Assembly (NCBI RefSeq): GCF_002850745.1
Contig: NZ_KZ559484.1
Span: 38,789 to 99,346, forward strand
Length of the DNA: 60,558 bases
Reading direction: 5' to 3'
Origin: Nonomuraea indica
Lineage (GTDB): Bacteria; Actinomycetota; Actinomycetes; Streptosporangiales; Streptosporangiaceae
In this document: one piece after another, positions 40,096-48,891 of the stretch
How positions within the stretch are numbered: the stretch's first letter is position 1
Layout: every line of letters starts with the position of its first letter
The notes under the pieces: generated by a model
The model's input: the letters and a program-made list of their open reading frames with translations, nothing else
What the model was told of the DNA's origin: nothing
Databases searched by the model: none
Translations under genes and position numbers: made by a program

Positions 40096-41655
40096 TTAGG
40101 ATTCCCTGTCGCCTTCCGTCGGAGACCTCTGAAGCATAGGGGACGATCGCCCCTGATGCCAAAGTGGCGGGCCGGCGGCCGGCTTGGGGGTGCCACTCAC
40201 GGTCCCCGCTGGCGACGGGGCGTTCGTTGGCTCAGGGGAAATCATACGTCCAGGGTCGTCCTCCACGTGACGCTGGACGTACACCGACTGCTCCCCCAGC
40301 CCGCCCAGCGTGATGTCGTCCCAGGCCTGCAGGCGTTTGGTCTCCCGGTCGAAGTAGAGGACGGAGGCCTGGACGGGGGTCGGCGCGGCGTGTTCGAGGG
40401 CGCGCAGGCCCGCGCCGCCGGTGGAGCCCTGGACCATGACGCGGGTGCCGGTGGGCAGGAGGGCGGTGGAACGCTTGTGGGCGTGGCCGGCCAGGACGAG
40501 CGGGGCGGCGCCGGAGAAGCCGCGGGCGATGATGTCGTCGTGGACGGCGACCAGGTCCGCTCCGTCCAGCCTGGGGACGCGGGCGCGGCCGTACTCCCGC
40601 AGGTTGGACGGGTCCGCGTCGACCGCCACCGACTTGTCCGGGGTGAAGCGGGGGTCGCCGAGACCGTAGATCTTCAGCCCGGCGACCGTCCTGGTCCGGT
40701 CGTCCAGGACGACGGCGTTCTTCTGCCGGGCCACGGCCTTCTGCGTGGTCATCGAGTCGTGGTTGCCGCGCACGAACACGTACGGGACGCCGAGGGGGCC
40801 GATCTCCTCGACGAACTTGTTCTCGGCCTTGGTGCCGTGGTCGGAGATGTCGCCCGTGTCCACGATCACGTCCACGGCGAACTGGTCCTTCAGGGAGCGG
40901 ATGACGTTCCAGCCGATGGGGTTGAGGTGGATGTCGGAGACGTGGAGCACCCGGATGGAGCGCGGATCCGCGTCGTACACGGGCAGCGTCGAGACCGTGT
41001 CGTACAACTTGGAGACGTTCGTCACGAGCTTGGTGAGCTGCGACCGGTACGACTCGAACTTCGTCACGATCGACTCGGCGCTGCCGACCAGGGACGGCGC
41101 CGCGGCCACCAGGCCGGAGTAGCGCGGCTCCACCAGCGAGCCGGGCCGGAACGTCAGCGCCGCCAGCGCGCCCGTGGCGGCCAGCCCCACGGCGGCGGCC
41201 AGCAGGCCCGACAGGGCGACGCGTGGGCGCCGGTACACCATGAGGACGGCCAGCAGCGCCCCCGCCCCGGCGCACAGCAGCGAGCGGATGACCAGCGCCC
41301 GGACGCCGTCGAGCAGGTCACGCTCGATGATCTCGGGGAGGCGGTCGGCCAGGCGCGGGTCCTCGATGAGGGACTTGGCGCGCTCCTGGTCGATGTTCTC
41401 CAGCGTGATGCGCAGGCGCAGCGGGGCGTCGTGCGTGTGGAAGGTCAACGTCCCCAACGGGCTGGCATCGACGACGGTCTCACCACCCCACGCGGGACGG
41501 AGGGACATGCCGGTCTCCACGGGCCCGATCTGGGCCCTGACGGTGCCGCTGAGGAAGATCCCCAGCCAGGCCCCGACCGCGGCGACGAGCAGCACGGCCA
41601 GAATCCTCGACGCGCGTGACCGGACGACAGCGTTCAAGCTGCGGACGAACTTCAT
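40096..41655 (-). CDS. Membrane-anchored metallophosphoesterase
   Basis: 519 residues. N-terminal membrane helix (about 17-40), two more helices (about 118-170), then a calcineurin-like phosphoesterase domain: HVSDIHLNP (about 238), DTGDISDHG, RGNHDS, VLAGHAHKRS, the five metal-binding blocks. The domain is probably outside or membrane-proximal. C-terminal tail is Pro/Ser/Gly-rich. Substrate unknown. The TAA stop touches the tRNA-Glu gene with no gap, so read-through transcription into the tRNAs is possible. Confidence 0.88.
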   Translation of the reverse strand: MKFVRSLNAVVRSRASRILAVLLVAAVGAWLGIFLSGTVRAQIGPVETGMSLRPAWGGETVVDASPLGTLTFHTHDAPLRLRITLENIDQERAKSLIEDPRLADRLPEIIERDLLDGVRALVIRSLLCAGAGALLAVLMVYRRPRVALSGLLAAAVGLAATGALAALTFRPGSLVEPRYSGLVAAAPSLVGSAESIVTKFESYRSQLTKLVTNVSKLYDTVSTLPVYDADPRSIRVLHVSDIHLNPIGWNVIRSLKDQFAVDVIVDTGDISDHGTKAENKFVEEIGPLGVPYVFVRGNHDSMTTQKAVARQKNAVVLDDRTRTVAGLKIYGLGDPRFTPDKSVAVDADPSNLREYGRARVPRLDGADLVAVHDDIIARGFSGAAPLVLAGHAHKRSTALLPTGTRVMVQGSTGGAGLRALEHAAPTPVQASVLYFDRETKRLQAWDDITLGGLGEQSVYVQRHVEDDPGRMISPEPTNAPSPAGTVSGTPKPAAGPPLWHQGRSSPMLQRSPTEGDRES

Positions 41656-41682
41656 ACGGGCTTACCTGACCAGCGGGGCAGA

Positions 41683-42033
41683 ATGGCAACTGTGATCGAC
41701 GTTTCGCGGGAGAGGTTCGAGGAGCTCGTGGCCGAGGCACTCGACACGATCCCACCCGAGCTGACGCAGGCGATGAGCAACGTCGTCGTCACCGTGGTGG
41801 ACGAACCTCCCGAGCCAGACCTGCTGGGTCTCTACACAGGTGTCCCCCTTACCGAGCGCGGCGACTGGTACTCAGGAGTTCTGCCCGACCGGATCGAGAT
41901 CTACCGTCATTCGATCTGCCGAGTGTGCGACACGGAGGAGGACGTGGTCGACGAGGTGCGGATCACGGTCGTGCACGAGGTCGGTCACCACTTCGGGATC
42001 GACGACAAGAGGCTGCACGAGCTGGGCTGGTGA
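41683..42033 (+). CDS. Minimal zinc metallopeptidase-like protein
   Basis: 116 residues, cytoplasmic. HEVGHHFGIDDKRLHELGW at the C-terminus holds HExxH plus a downstream Asp and Glu, as in the small zincin family often annotated metallopeptidase family protein. ATG at 41683. Divergent from the metallophosphoesterase with only 27 bp between starts. Physiological substrate unknown. Confidence 0.85.
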   Translation: MATVIDVSRERFEELVAEALDTIPPELTQAMSNVVVTVVDEPPEPDLLGLYTGVPLTERGDWYSGVLPDRIEIYRHSICRVCDTEEDVVDEVRITVVHEVGHHFGIDDKRLHELGW

Positions 42034-42083
42034 TCCGCCGGACGGGTTGACCGCTTCCGCTTGCGGGGCGGGCCGTGATCAGG

Positions 42084-42115
42084 CACCTTAGGTGACATAC
42101 TGAACACGCTCAGTC
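42084..42115. promoter_or_regulatory. Possible repressor sites upstream of the MFS gene
   Basis: CACCTTAGGTG (42084-42094) is palindromic, and ACTGA-N6-TCAGT (42100-42115) is a second inverted repeat of the TetR-operator style, 18 bp before the start. No regulator gene is adjacent. Confidence 0.35.
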
Positions 42116-42132
42116 AGGCACAGCGGAGTCCA

Positions 42133-43425
42133 ATGGGGGCCATGCGGACGCGACGGCTGCCGGGGCGGCATCGCCGTGCTGGAGACCATCACGCCACCTA
42201 CGGCGAGGTCATCGCCATCAGCGAGTTCCGCGCGCTCTGGTACGGCCAGGGCCTCTCGCTCCTGGGTGACCAGCTCGCCCAGGTGGCGCTCGCGGTGCTC
42301 GTCTACGACCGCACCGGCTCGCCGCTGGCGACCGCCGCCGTCTACGCCCTGACCTACCTGCCGTCCATCGCGGGCGGGCCGCTGCTGGCCGGCCTGGCCG
42401 ACCGGTTCGCGCGCCGGGGCGTGATGCTGGCCTGCGACCTGATCCGGGCCGCGCTGGTCTCCGTGATGGCGCTGCCCGGCATGCCGTTCTGGCTGCTGTG
42501 CGGGCTGGTGTTCCTGGTGGTGCTGCTCAGCGCGCCGTTCTCGGCCGCCCGCGCGGCGCTGCTGCCGGAAGTGCTGGAGGGCGACCGCTACGTGGTCGGC
42601 TCCGCGCTGCAGAACATGACCAACCAGGCCGTGCAGATGCTGGGCTTCGCCGCGGGCGGGGCGGTGATCGCCACCATGGGCCCCTACCGGGCGCTGGCGC
42701 TCGACGCGGCGACGTTCCTCGGCTCCGCGCTGATCCTGGTCTCGGGCGTACGGCGGCGCCCGGCCGCGAGCACCGACGGGCCCAGGCCGTCCATGTGGAC
42801 GATGACCAGGTCGGGCGCGCGGCTCGTCTTCGGCGACCGGAGGCTGCGCACGCTGGTGCTGTTCGCGTGGCTGTGCGGCTTCTACATCCTGCCGGAGGGG
42901 CTGGCCGCGCCGTACGCCGCGCAGCTCTACACCGGCACGCTGCCGGTGCCGGTGATCACCGGGTTGCTGATGGCGGCGATGCCGCTGGGGACGGTGGTGG
43001 GGGCGTTCGTGTTCGGCAGGTTCGTCTCGCCGCCGAGACGGCTGCGGATGATGGGCTGGCTGGCCGCGCTCAGCTGCCTGCCGCTCGTGGTGACCGCGCT
43101 GCGGCCGCCGCTGGCCGTGGTGCTGGCGGCGTGGGTTCTGTCCGGGATCGGGGGCGCCTACCAGCTGGCGGCCAACGCCGCGTTCGTCCAGCGGGTGCCC
43201 GCCGAACGTCGAGGGCAGGCGTTCGGGCTGGTGCAGTCGGGGTTGATGGCCGTACAGGGCGCCGGGATCCTGCTGGGCGGGCTGGCGGCGGAGAGACTCG
43301 GCCCCGAGCCGGTGATCGCGCTGGCCGGCCTCATGGGGGTGGTGTGCTCGGTCGTGCTGACCCTGATCTGGGCCGAGTCCCGTCGTGACAGCGCCGCCCG
43401 TGCCGGCGCCCCGGCCACCGGCTGA
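42133..43425 (+). CDS. MFS transporter, EntS-like
   Basis: 430 residues, 12 helices. N-terminal FRALWYGQGLSLLGDQLAQVALAVLVYDRTGSP is typical of the MFS_3 group that includes enterobactin exporter EntS and macrolide pumps. GLADRFARRGVML is the cytoplasmic loop 2-3 motif. The substrate is unknown; no siderophore genes adjoin. The stop abuts the convergent PspC gene with no gap. Confidence 0.83.
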   Translation: MGAMRTRRLPGRHRRAGDHHATYGEVIAISEFRALWYGQGLSLLGDQLAQVALAVLVYDRTGSPLATAAVYALTYLPSIAGGPLLAGLADRFARRGVMLACDLIRAALVSVMALPGMPFWLLCGLVFLVVLLSAPFSAARAALLPEVLEGDRYVVGSALQNMTNQAVQMLGFAAGGAVIATMGPYRALALDAATFLGSALILVSGVRRRPAASTDGPRPSMWTMTRSGARLVFGDRRLRTLVLFAWLCGFYILPEGLAAPYAAQLYTGTLPVPVITGLLMAAMPLGTVVGAFVFGRFVSPPRRLRMMGWLAALSCLPLVVTALRPPLAVVLAAWVLSGIGGAYQLAANAAFVQRVPAERRGQAFGLVQSGLMAVQGAGILLGGLAAERLGPEPVIALAGLMGVVCSVVLTLIWAESRRDSAARAGAPATG

Positions 43426-43737
43426 TCACTGCTGGGGCTTCGGCCGGTCGTCCCAGGTGTCGGTGGTGCCCTGCCAGCTGTCGGCGGAGCCGGACTTGGC
43501 CTGCTGCTTGTTGATCAGGTCCTGGACGATGGAGGAATCGCTGCCCTCGTCAGGCATGAGCAGCCAGCCGATCGCGTAGACGCCGACCCCCATCCCGCCG
43601 AACAGCGTCGCGATCGCCAGCCCGATGCGGATCAGGTTGGCGTCGATGCCGAGGTAGTCGCCGACGCCCGAGCAGACGCCCGCGATGATCCGGCCGTTGC
43701 GGGTCCTGCGCAGCTGCTTGATGCTCTTTTCGTTCAT
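43426..43737 (-). CDS. PspC domain protein
   Basis: 103 residues. RTRNGRIIAGVCSGVGDYLGIDANLIRIGLAIATLFGGMGVGVYAIGWLLMP is a complete PspC domain with one or two membrane helices; the tail is hydrophilic, Gln/Asp-rich. PspC-like proteins act in envelope-stress sensing. Monocistronic, convergent with the MFS gene. Confidence 0.88.
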   Translation of the reverse strand: MNEKSIKQLRRTRNGRIIAGVCSGVGDYLGIDANLIRIGLAIATLFGGMGVGVYAIGWLLMPDEGSDSSIVQDLINKQQAKSGSADSWQGTTDTWDDRPKPQQ

Positions 43738-43828
43738 GCCTCAAGATTGCCCCGGCGCATGGCGTTCGCACATCGGGATTCCCCCTGGTAGAACCCTGGT
43801 AGCCCCTTACGCGAAGAGAGGACACGGC

Positions 43829-44983
43829 ATGGACGACCTGCTGCGCGTCGACGACCGGCTCAGCGGTGACCAGAGGTTGATCCGCGACACGGTGGCGTCC
43901 TTCGTCTCCGACCGCGTACTTCCGCACGTGGCCGACTGGTTCGAGGAGGGCACGTTCCCGGCCCGCGAGCTGGCGCCCGAGCTGGGCTCGCTCGGCCTGC
44001 TCGGCACGCACCTGGAAGGCTACGGCTGCGCCGGCACCGACGCCGTCTCCTACGGCGTCGCCTGCCGCGAGCTGGAAGCCGGCGACTCCGGCCTGCGCTC
44101 GTTCGTGTCGGTGCAGGGCTCGCTCGCGATGTTCCCCATCTGGCGGTACGGCTCCGACGAGCAGAAACAGGAATGGCTCCCCCGGATGGCGGCCGGCGAG
44201 GCGATCGGCTGCTTCGGCCTGACCGAGCCCGACCACGGCTCCGACCCGGCCGGCATGCGCACCTACGCCAAGCGCGACGGCTCCGACTGGGTGCTCAACG
44301 GCTCCAAGATGTGGATCACGAACGGGTCCGTCGCCGACGTCGCGGTGGTGTGGGCGCAGACCGACGAGGGCATCCGCGGGTTCGTGGTGCCCACCGACAC
44401 GCCCGGCTTCTCCGCCCCCGAGATCCACAAGAAACTGTCCCTGAGGGCGTCGATCACCTCGTCGCTGTACTTCGACGACGTCCGCCTGCCCGGCTCCGCC
44501 GTCCTGCCCGGCGTCACGGGCCTCAAGGGCCCGCTGTCGTGCCTCACGGAGGCCCGCTTCGGCATCCTGTGGGGCGTCGTGGGCGCCGCCCGGTCATGCC
44601 TGGACGCCGCGGTGGAGTACTCCAGGACCCGCGTGCAGTTCGGCAAGCCGATCGGCGCCTTCCAGCTCACCCAGGAGAAGCTGGCGTGGATGTACGTCGG
44701 GATGACGCAGGCGTCCCTGACCGCCCTCCACCTGGGCGAGCTGAAGGACGCCGGACGGCTGGAGCCGCGCCAGGTCAGCTTCGGCAAGCTGGCCAACGTC
44801 CGCGCCGCGCTCGACATCGCCCGCCAGGCCCGCTCGGTGCTGGGCGGCAACGGGATCACCCTCGAGTACCCGGTGATCCGGCACATGAACAACCTGGAGT
44901 CGGTGCTGACGTACGAGGGCACGCAGGAGATCCACACGCTGGTCCTGGGCGAGGCGCTGACGGGGATCGCGGCGTATCGGTGA
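43829..44983 (+). CDS. Acyl-CoA dehydrogenase, glutaryl-CoA dehydrogenase-like
   Basis: 384 residues. FAD-dependent dehydrogenation of an acyl-CoA. CFGLTEPDHGSDPAGM and WITNGSVADVAVVWA are FAD contacts, and the catalytic base Glu is in TYEGTQEIH near the C-terminus, as in glutaryl-CoA dehydrogenases (decarboxylating, lysine/tryptophan breakdown). AGAGAGGA precedes the ATG. Substrate assignment rests on motif resemblance. Confidence 0.85.
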   Translation: MDDLLRVDDRLSGDQRLIRDTVASFVSDRVLPHVADWFEEGTFPARELAPELGSLGLLGTHLEGYGCAGTDAVSYGVACRELEAGDSGLRSFVSVQGSLAMFPIWRYGSDEQKQEWLPRMAAGEAIGCFGLTEPDHGSDPAGMRTYAKRDGSDWVLNGSKMWITNGSVADVAVVWAQTDEGIRGFVVPTDTPGFSAPEIHKKLSLRASITSSLYFDDVRLPGSAVLPGVTGLKGPLSCLTEARFGILWGVVGAARSCLDAAVEYSRTRVQFGKPIGAFQLTQEKLAWMYVGMTQASLTALHLGELKDAGRLEPRQVSFGKLANVRAALDIARQARSVLGGNGITLEYPVIRHMNNLESVLTYEGTQEIHTLVLGEALTGIAAYR

Positions 44984-45093
44984 CCTTGCGGGGCTTCTCA
45001 TCGGAAACCGATGGGAAGCCCTATCCGTTACTGTGATGAGGGCCGTTACGACGTCGCGTACCAGGCGGTAGTCTCGGTACCCTTGCTGTGCAT

Positions 45094-45166
45094 GGGGCGT
45101 TAGCTCAATTGGCAGAGCTGCGGACTTTTAATCCGTAGGTTCCGGGTTCGAGCCCCGGGCGCCCTA
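45094..45166 (+). tRNA. tRNA-Lys (TTT)
   Basis: 73-nt cloverleaf: acceptor GGGGCGT/GCGCCCT, D-arm GCTC/GAGC, anticodon stem with loop CTTTTAA (anticodon TTT), T-arm CCGGG/CCCGG. CCA not encoded. Its 3' half is repeated at 57149-57195, marking it as an integration site. Confidence 0.93.
45120..45166 (+). repeat. Attachment site core, left copy (3' half of tRNA-Lys)
   Basis: 47 bp shared with 57149-57195 with a single mismatch, covering anticodon stem to acceptor 3' end. This is the usual attB/attL segment for tRNA-integrating elements. Confidence 0.75.
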
Positions 45167-45237
45167 CCTCACTGAACTGGGCGGACTCCCCTTTTGATGA
45201 TCGGGAAATCCGCCCAGGGTTGCAATGTGGGTTGCAA

Positions 45238-45882
45238 TCACGTCTCCCACAGCGCATGTCCCAGGCGCGCCGCCGCCTCAGTGGCGAGCGTTTCCGTGAT
45301 GTGGGTGTAGCGCTTCGTTGTACTCAGTTGAGAGTGGCCGAGAACGGCTTGCACCACACGAATGTCTACGCCCTGCTCCAGTAGCAGGGTCGCGGCGGTG
45401 TGGCGGGCGTCGTGGACTCGGGCGTCCTTGTCGATGTCGGCCTCTTTGAGGATCTCTTTCCACTCGTCCCAGTCGCCCGTGTCGATGGGGCTTCCGTCCG
45501 GCATGCACCAGACGAGGTCCCAGTCCTGCCGCGTCTCCCCTGCGGCTTCGCGTTCGGCCTGCTGCGCTTCCCGGTGCAGCCTGAGAAGGGCGATCAGTGG
45601 GGGCGGGAGGGCGATCGTGCGCTTGCCCTTTCCCTTGGGTTTCACAAACGTCCAGCCGCCCACCCGCTCGGGGCAGGCTACGGCGTGCTTGACGCAGTCC
45701 GGCGGGCAGAACTTCGGGCACTCGCCGTTGTGCTTGGCGCAGTTCGTACGGCACGCAGTCAGGCAGACGTGCCGCCGGCCGGAGGTGCGCTTGGCCTTGG
45801 GGCAGTCCTGGGGACACGGGTAGCGGTGGTGGCGTTCGCCGCAGACGTGCGGGTCCTCGCAGCCGTGCCGAGAAACGGCTGG
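45238..45882 (-). pseudogene. Tyrosine integrase, 5'-truncated
   Basis: An open stretch of about 214 codons with no start, preceded in frame by a TGA. It has a Cys/His-rich insert (HGCEDPHVCGERHHRYPC, then CPKFCPPDC) as in actinomycete element integrases, then PKGKGKRTIALPPPL, the catalytic HDARHTAATLLLEQG box, GHSQLSTTKRYTHI with the tyrosine nucleophile, and a normal C-terminus. The DNA-binding arm and the first catalytic arginine region are missing. Orientation towards tRNA-Lys is typical. Confidence 0.85.
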
Positions 45883-45904
45883 TCAATGGTACGGCGGCGG
45901 GGCG

Positions 45905-46060
45905 CTAGGCGTACTCGGTCATGACGCGGCGGCGCTGTGGCACAGCTGGTGCAGGTCGAGGGGCGTACTGGTCAAGCAGAACGCGGGCGCGGTCGTAGCC
46001 GAGGCGGGCGCGGCGCCGGTGTGCAAGGCAGATGACCGTGGCAGCAGGGCAGCGGGCCGG
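45905..46060 (-). pseudogene. Fragment of a second, different tyrosine integrase
   Basis: One frame reads RARLGYDRARVLLDQYA and the next frame continues PLDLHQLCHSAAAS, together matching the LGYDRARxLL...LHQLRHSAATH segment of a different integrase family. A frameshift joins them, and the catalytic Arg of HQLRH is Cys. Only about 45 codons survive. The rest of the gap to 46338 shows no gene. Confidence 0.55.
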
Positions 46061-46338
46061 GGGTGCGTGAGGCGCCGTCTGCAGATATGACCGACGGCCG
46101 GAGCGGACACGCCGCGCGGCCGTGGACGAGCTGCGCACTCCCGAGGTGACGCCACTGCGCCCACGGCGAAGATCACTCCAGGCGATATCGGCTGTCCGCA
46201 GGTTCCTCGCCCCGAGCAAATCCTCGCAGCCCCAGGTATTAGGGTTTCTGATGTCCTGGATTGTTGGACATTCCGACAGTGTCCTGTGCTGGTGCCCGCT
46301 CGTTGTGTACGTGCGAGCCCATGACTCCGGAGGTCGCG

Positions 46339-46677
46339 ATGCAGTATGCCCTCTTGATCTACACAGAGCCGGGCTATCACGAGGTGTTGTCCGAGGCGGA
46401 ACGCGAGGCGGCGTACGCGGAATATTTCGCGCTGGCCGACGACACGCGCTACAGCGCCGGGGCGCGGCTGCAGCCCGTCGAGACGGCGACCACCGTACGG
46501 GTGGTCGACGGCCGGACGCTGACGACCGACGGTCCCTTCGCCGACACGAAGGAGGTCCTCGGCGGCCTGTGCCTGATCGAGGCGGCCGATCTGGAGGAGG
46601 CGCTCGACCTGGCGGCGCGGCTCCCGGCCGTCCGGCTCGGTGCCGCGGTCGAGGTCAGGCCGTTGGTGCCGCGCTGA
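46339..46677 (+). CDS. YCII/DGPF-domain protein
   Basis: 112 residues starting MQYALLIYTEPG after GGAGGTCGCG. LTTDGPFADTKEVLGGLCLIEA is the DGPF motif; the YCII fold is a small ferredoxin-like barrel. Such proteins are nearly always encoded next to ECF42 sigma factors and may sense or modify a signal. The stop overlaps the sigma start (TGATG), so the two are coupled. Confidence 0.88.
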   Translation: MQYALLIYTEPGYHEVLSEAEREAAYAEYFALADDTRYSAGARLQPVETATTVRVVDGRTLTTDGPFADTKEVLGGLCLIEAADLEEALDLAARLPAVRLGAAVEVRPLVPR

Positions 46678-47837
46678 TGCCGCTCGACGCGGTTTTCCGG
46701 GACGAATGGGGCAGGGTGCTGGCCTCACTGGTCGGCTATCTCGGGGATTTCGACAGGGCCGAGGAGGCCGCGCAGGAGGCGTTCGCGATCGCGGCCGAGC
46801 GCTGGCCCATATCGGGCATGCCGCCCAACCCGGGGGCGTGGCTGGTGACCACGGCCCGCAACCGGGCGATCGACCGGATCCGTCGCGAGCGGACCCTGGC
46901 AGAGAAGATCCCCCTGCTGCCGGTGCCCGAGGCCGCCATGGACGACCTCGACGAATGCGTGTTCAAGGACGAGCGACTTGAGCTCATCTACATGTGCTGC
47001 CATCCGGCGCTGTCACTGGAAGGGCAAGTGGCACTCACCCTGCGCGCCCTCGGAGGCCTGCAGACCGCCGAGATCGCCAGGGCATTCCTGGTCTCCCAGG
47101 AGACCATGAAGCGCCGCCTGTCCCGAGCCAAAAGCAAGATCAAAGCGGTCGGGATGTCGTTCGAGGTGCCCGATGCCCGCCAGCTTCCCGAGCGTCTCGA
47201 CGCAGTGCTGACCGTCATCTACCTGATCTACAACGAGGGCTACAGCGGCCGCGTCGATCTCAGCGCTGAGGCCATCCGGCTGGGCCGGTTGCTCACCGGG
47301 CTCCTGCCGGACGAACCCGAGGCGCGCGGGCTGCTCTCGCTGATGCTGATCCACCACGCCCGGCGGCAGGCCCGGTTCTCCGGCGAAGATCTCGTACTGC
47401 TCGACGATCAGGACCGCTCGCTCTGGGACATGCGCCAGATCGAGGAGGGACGGGCGGTGCTCGACCAGGCGCTCGCGCTCGGCGGGCGCGGTCCCTACGT
47501 CGTCCAGGCGGTGATCGCCTCCCTGCAGACACACGAGCGGATCAATTGGCGACAGGTCGCCGAGCTGTATCGGCGCCTGGTGGAGCTCACCGGCTCACCC
47601 GTGGTCGAGCTCAACCGCGCGGCAGCGATCGCCCAGGCCGGCGACCCCGTCGCCGCGCTACGCGCTGTCGACAGCCTTAACCTGCATGAATACCTCTATT
47701 TCCACTCCACCCGTGCCGAGTTGCTGCGGCGTCTCGGCCGCAGGGAAGAGGCCAGAGCGGCGTACGGCCGAGCCCTGCGGATGGCCACCTCGACGCCCGA
47801 GCGGCGATTCCTCACCCGGCGGCTCGAAAATATCTGA
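46677..47837 (+). CDS. ECF42-type RNA polymerase sigma factor with C-terminal extension
   Basis: 386 residues. Region 2 (about 8-75, GYLGDFDRAEEAAQEAFAIAAERWP), region 4 (about 110-165, LRALGGLQTAEIARAFLVSQETMKRRLSRAKSKI), then a long helical TPR-like domain (about 180-385, IYNEGYS, LLSLMLIHHARRQAR, RLVELTGSPVVELNRAAA) needed for activity in this group. No anti-sigma factor is expected. Its last 57 bases are duplicated at 50360-50416. Confidence 0.9.
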   Translation: MPLDAVFRDEWGRVLASLVGYLGDFDRAEEAAQEAFAIAAERWPISGMPPNPGAWLVTTARNRAIDRIRRERTLAEKIPLLPVPEAAMDDLDECVFKDERLELIYMCCHPALSLEGQVALTLRALGGLQTAEIARAFLVSQETMKRRLSRAKSKIKAVGMSFEVPDARQLPERLDAVLTVIYLIYNEGYSGRVDLSAEAIRLGRLLTGLLPDEPEARGLLSLMLIHHARRQARFSGEDLVLLDDQDRSLWDMRQIEEGRAVLDQALALGGRGPYVVQAVIASLQTHERINWRQVAELYRRLVELTGSPVVELNRAAAIAQAGDPVAALRAVDSLNLHEYLYFHSTRAELLRRLGRREEARAAYGRALRMATSTPERRFLTRRLENI

Positions 47838-47890
47838 GCCGGGTTGTCCCCCCGGCGGGTCGTCATTCGTCGCCTGGATGCAAGCGACGA
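47781..47890 (+). repeat. 110-bp direct repeat, copy 1 (sigma-factor 3' end and downstream)
   Basis: Covers the last 19 codons of the ECF42 gene plus 53 bp after the stop. About 87% identical by eye to 50360-50469. Confidence 0.85.
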
Positions 47891-47913
47891 ACGAGACCCA
47901 AGACGGGGTAGCG

Positions 47914-48354
47914 ATGACAACGCAGCGTGAGATGGACGAGGCGGAGATCCGCGGACTGGCGGACAAGATCATCAGGGGGCTCCGCGCCAAGGATCTCGAG
48001 GGGCTGAAGCGGGTTTACGCCACGGACATCGTGTCCTTCGACATCGAGCCGCCGCTCCAGCACGTGGGGATCGAGGCGAAGCTCAAGAACTGGGCGAAGG
48101 TGTTCACGCTCTTCGAGGGCGTGAACTACGAGATCCGCGACCTGACGCTCACCGTGGGCGATGAGGTGGCATTCGGGCACGCCTTCGGCCGGCTCAGCGG
48201 CGTGTTGAAGGGCGGGCCGGCGACGAGCGGCATGTGGGTGCGGGTCACCTTCGGCTTCCGGAAGATCGACGGCACCTGGTTGATCACGCATGACCAGGTC
48301 TCGGTACCGCTCGACGTCGAGAGCGGCAAGGGCATGACCGGCCTCGAGCCCTGA
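47914..48354 (+). CDS. SnoaL-like/nuclear-transport-factor-2 fold protein
   Basis: 146 residues. DEAEIRGLADKIIRGLRAKDLEGLKRVYATDIVSFDIEPPLQHVG followed by WVRVTFGFRKIDGTWLITHDQVSVPLD is the common SnoaL-like (DUF4440-type) ketosteroid-isomerase fold. Typical cargo downstream of ECF42 genes. Reaction unknown. ATG at 47914 chosen (MTTQREMDEAE). Confidence 0.8.
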   Translation: MTTQREMDEAEIRGLADKIIRGLRAKDLEGLKRVYATDIVSFDIEPPLQHVGIEAKLKNWAKVFTLFEGVNYEIRDLTLTVGDEVAFGHAFGRLSGVLKGGPATSGMWVRVTFGFRKIDGTWLITHDQVSVPLDVESGKGMTGLEP

Positions 48355-48384
48355 CCGCCGCACGACGACGAGAGACGACCTTCG

Positions 48385-48756
48385 ATGAACATCTTCCTCT
48401 GGATCCTCCAGGTCGTTCTGGCCGCCATGTTCGCCATGTCCGGCCTGGAGAAGGCTACTCAGCCGAGGGACAAGCTGATCGGAAAGTACCCGTGGATGGG
48501 GGATGTCCCCCAAGCGGCCGTGCGGTTCATCGCTGTGCCGGAGCTGCTCGGCGCGATCGGCCTGATCGTCCCCGCCGCTACGGGGATCGCACCGATCCTG
48601 ACGCCGCTCGCCGCGGCAGGACTGGCGATCCTGATGGCGCTGGCGGCGGCCATGCACATCCGCCGCAAGGAGACCCAGGGTCTCGCGATCACGATCGTGT
48701 TGTTCCTGCTCACCGCATTCGTCTCCTGGGCCCGATTCGGCCCCTACGGCTGGTAG
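48385..48756 (+). CDS. DoxX family membrane protein
   Basis: 123 residues, four helices. MNIFLWILQVVLAAMFAMSGLEKATQP and AAVRFIAVPELLGAIGLIVPAATG are DoxX-like. In actinomycetes these small proteins are often co-encoded with redox genes and may link quinone or thiol redox. Follows the SnoaL-like gene by 30 bp, probably the same operon. Confidence 0.82.
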   Translation: MNIFLWILQVVLAAMFAMSGLEKATQPRDKLIGKYPWMGDVPQAAVRFIAVPELLGAIGLIVPAATGIAPILTPLAAAGLAILMALAAAMHIRRKETQGLAITIVLFLLTAFVSWARFGPYGW

Positions 48757-48891
48757 CCACCACCCCGTGCCGCGCGCGTTCTTCGTGTAGCGGAGCTGGC
48801 TCGAGCGAGTGATGCCGCGCGTCGGCCAGATCAACCGGCGGCTCCGTTGAGCTCGACATCTATCGACATTCTCCTGTGTGGAAGGAACATC

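Noticed and set aside
40057..41619. A 520-codon plus-strand frame
   Set aside because: Antisense shadow of the metallophosphoesterase, low-complexity Gly/Arg/Asp/His composition, no motifs, and it overlaps tRNA-Glu.
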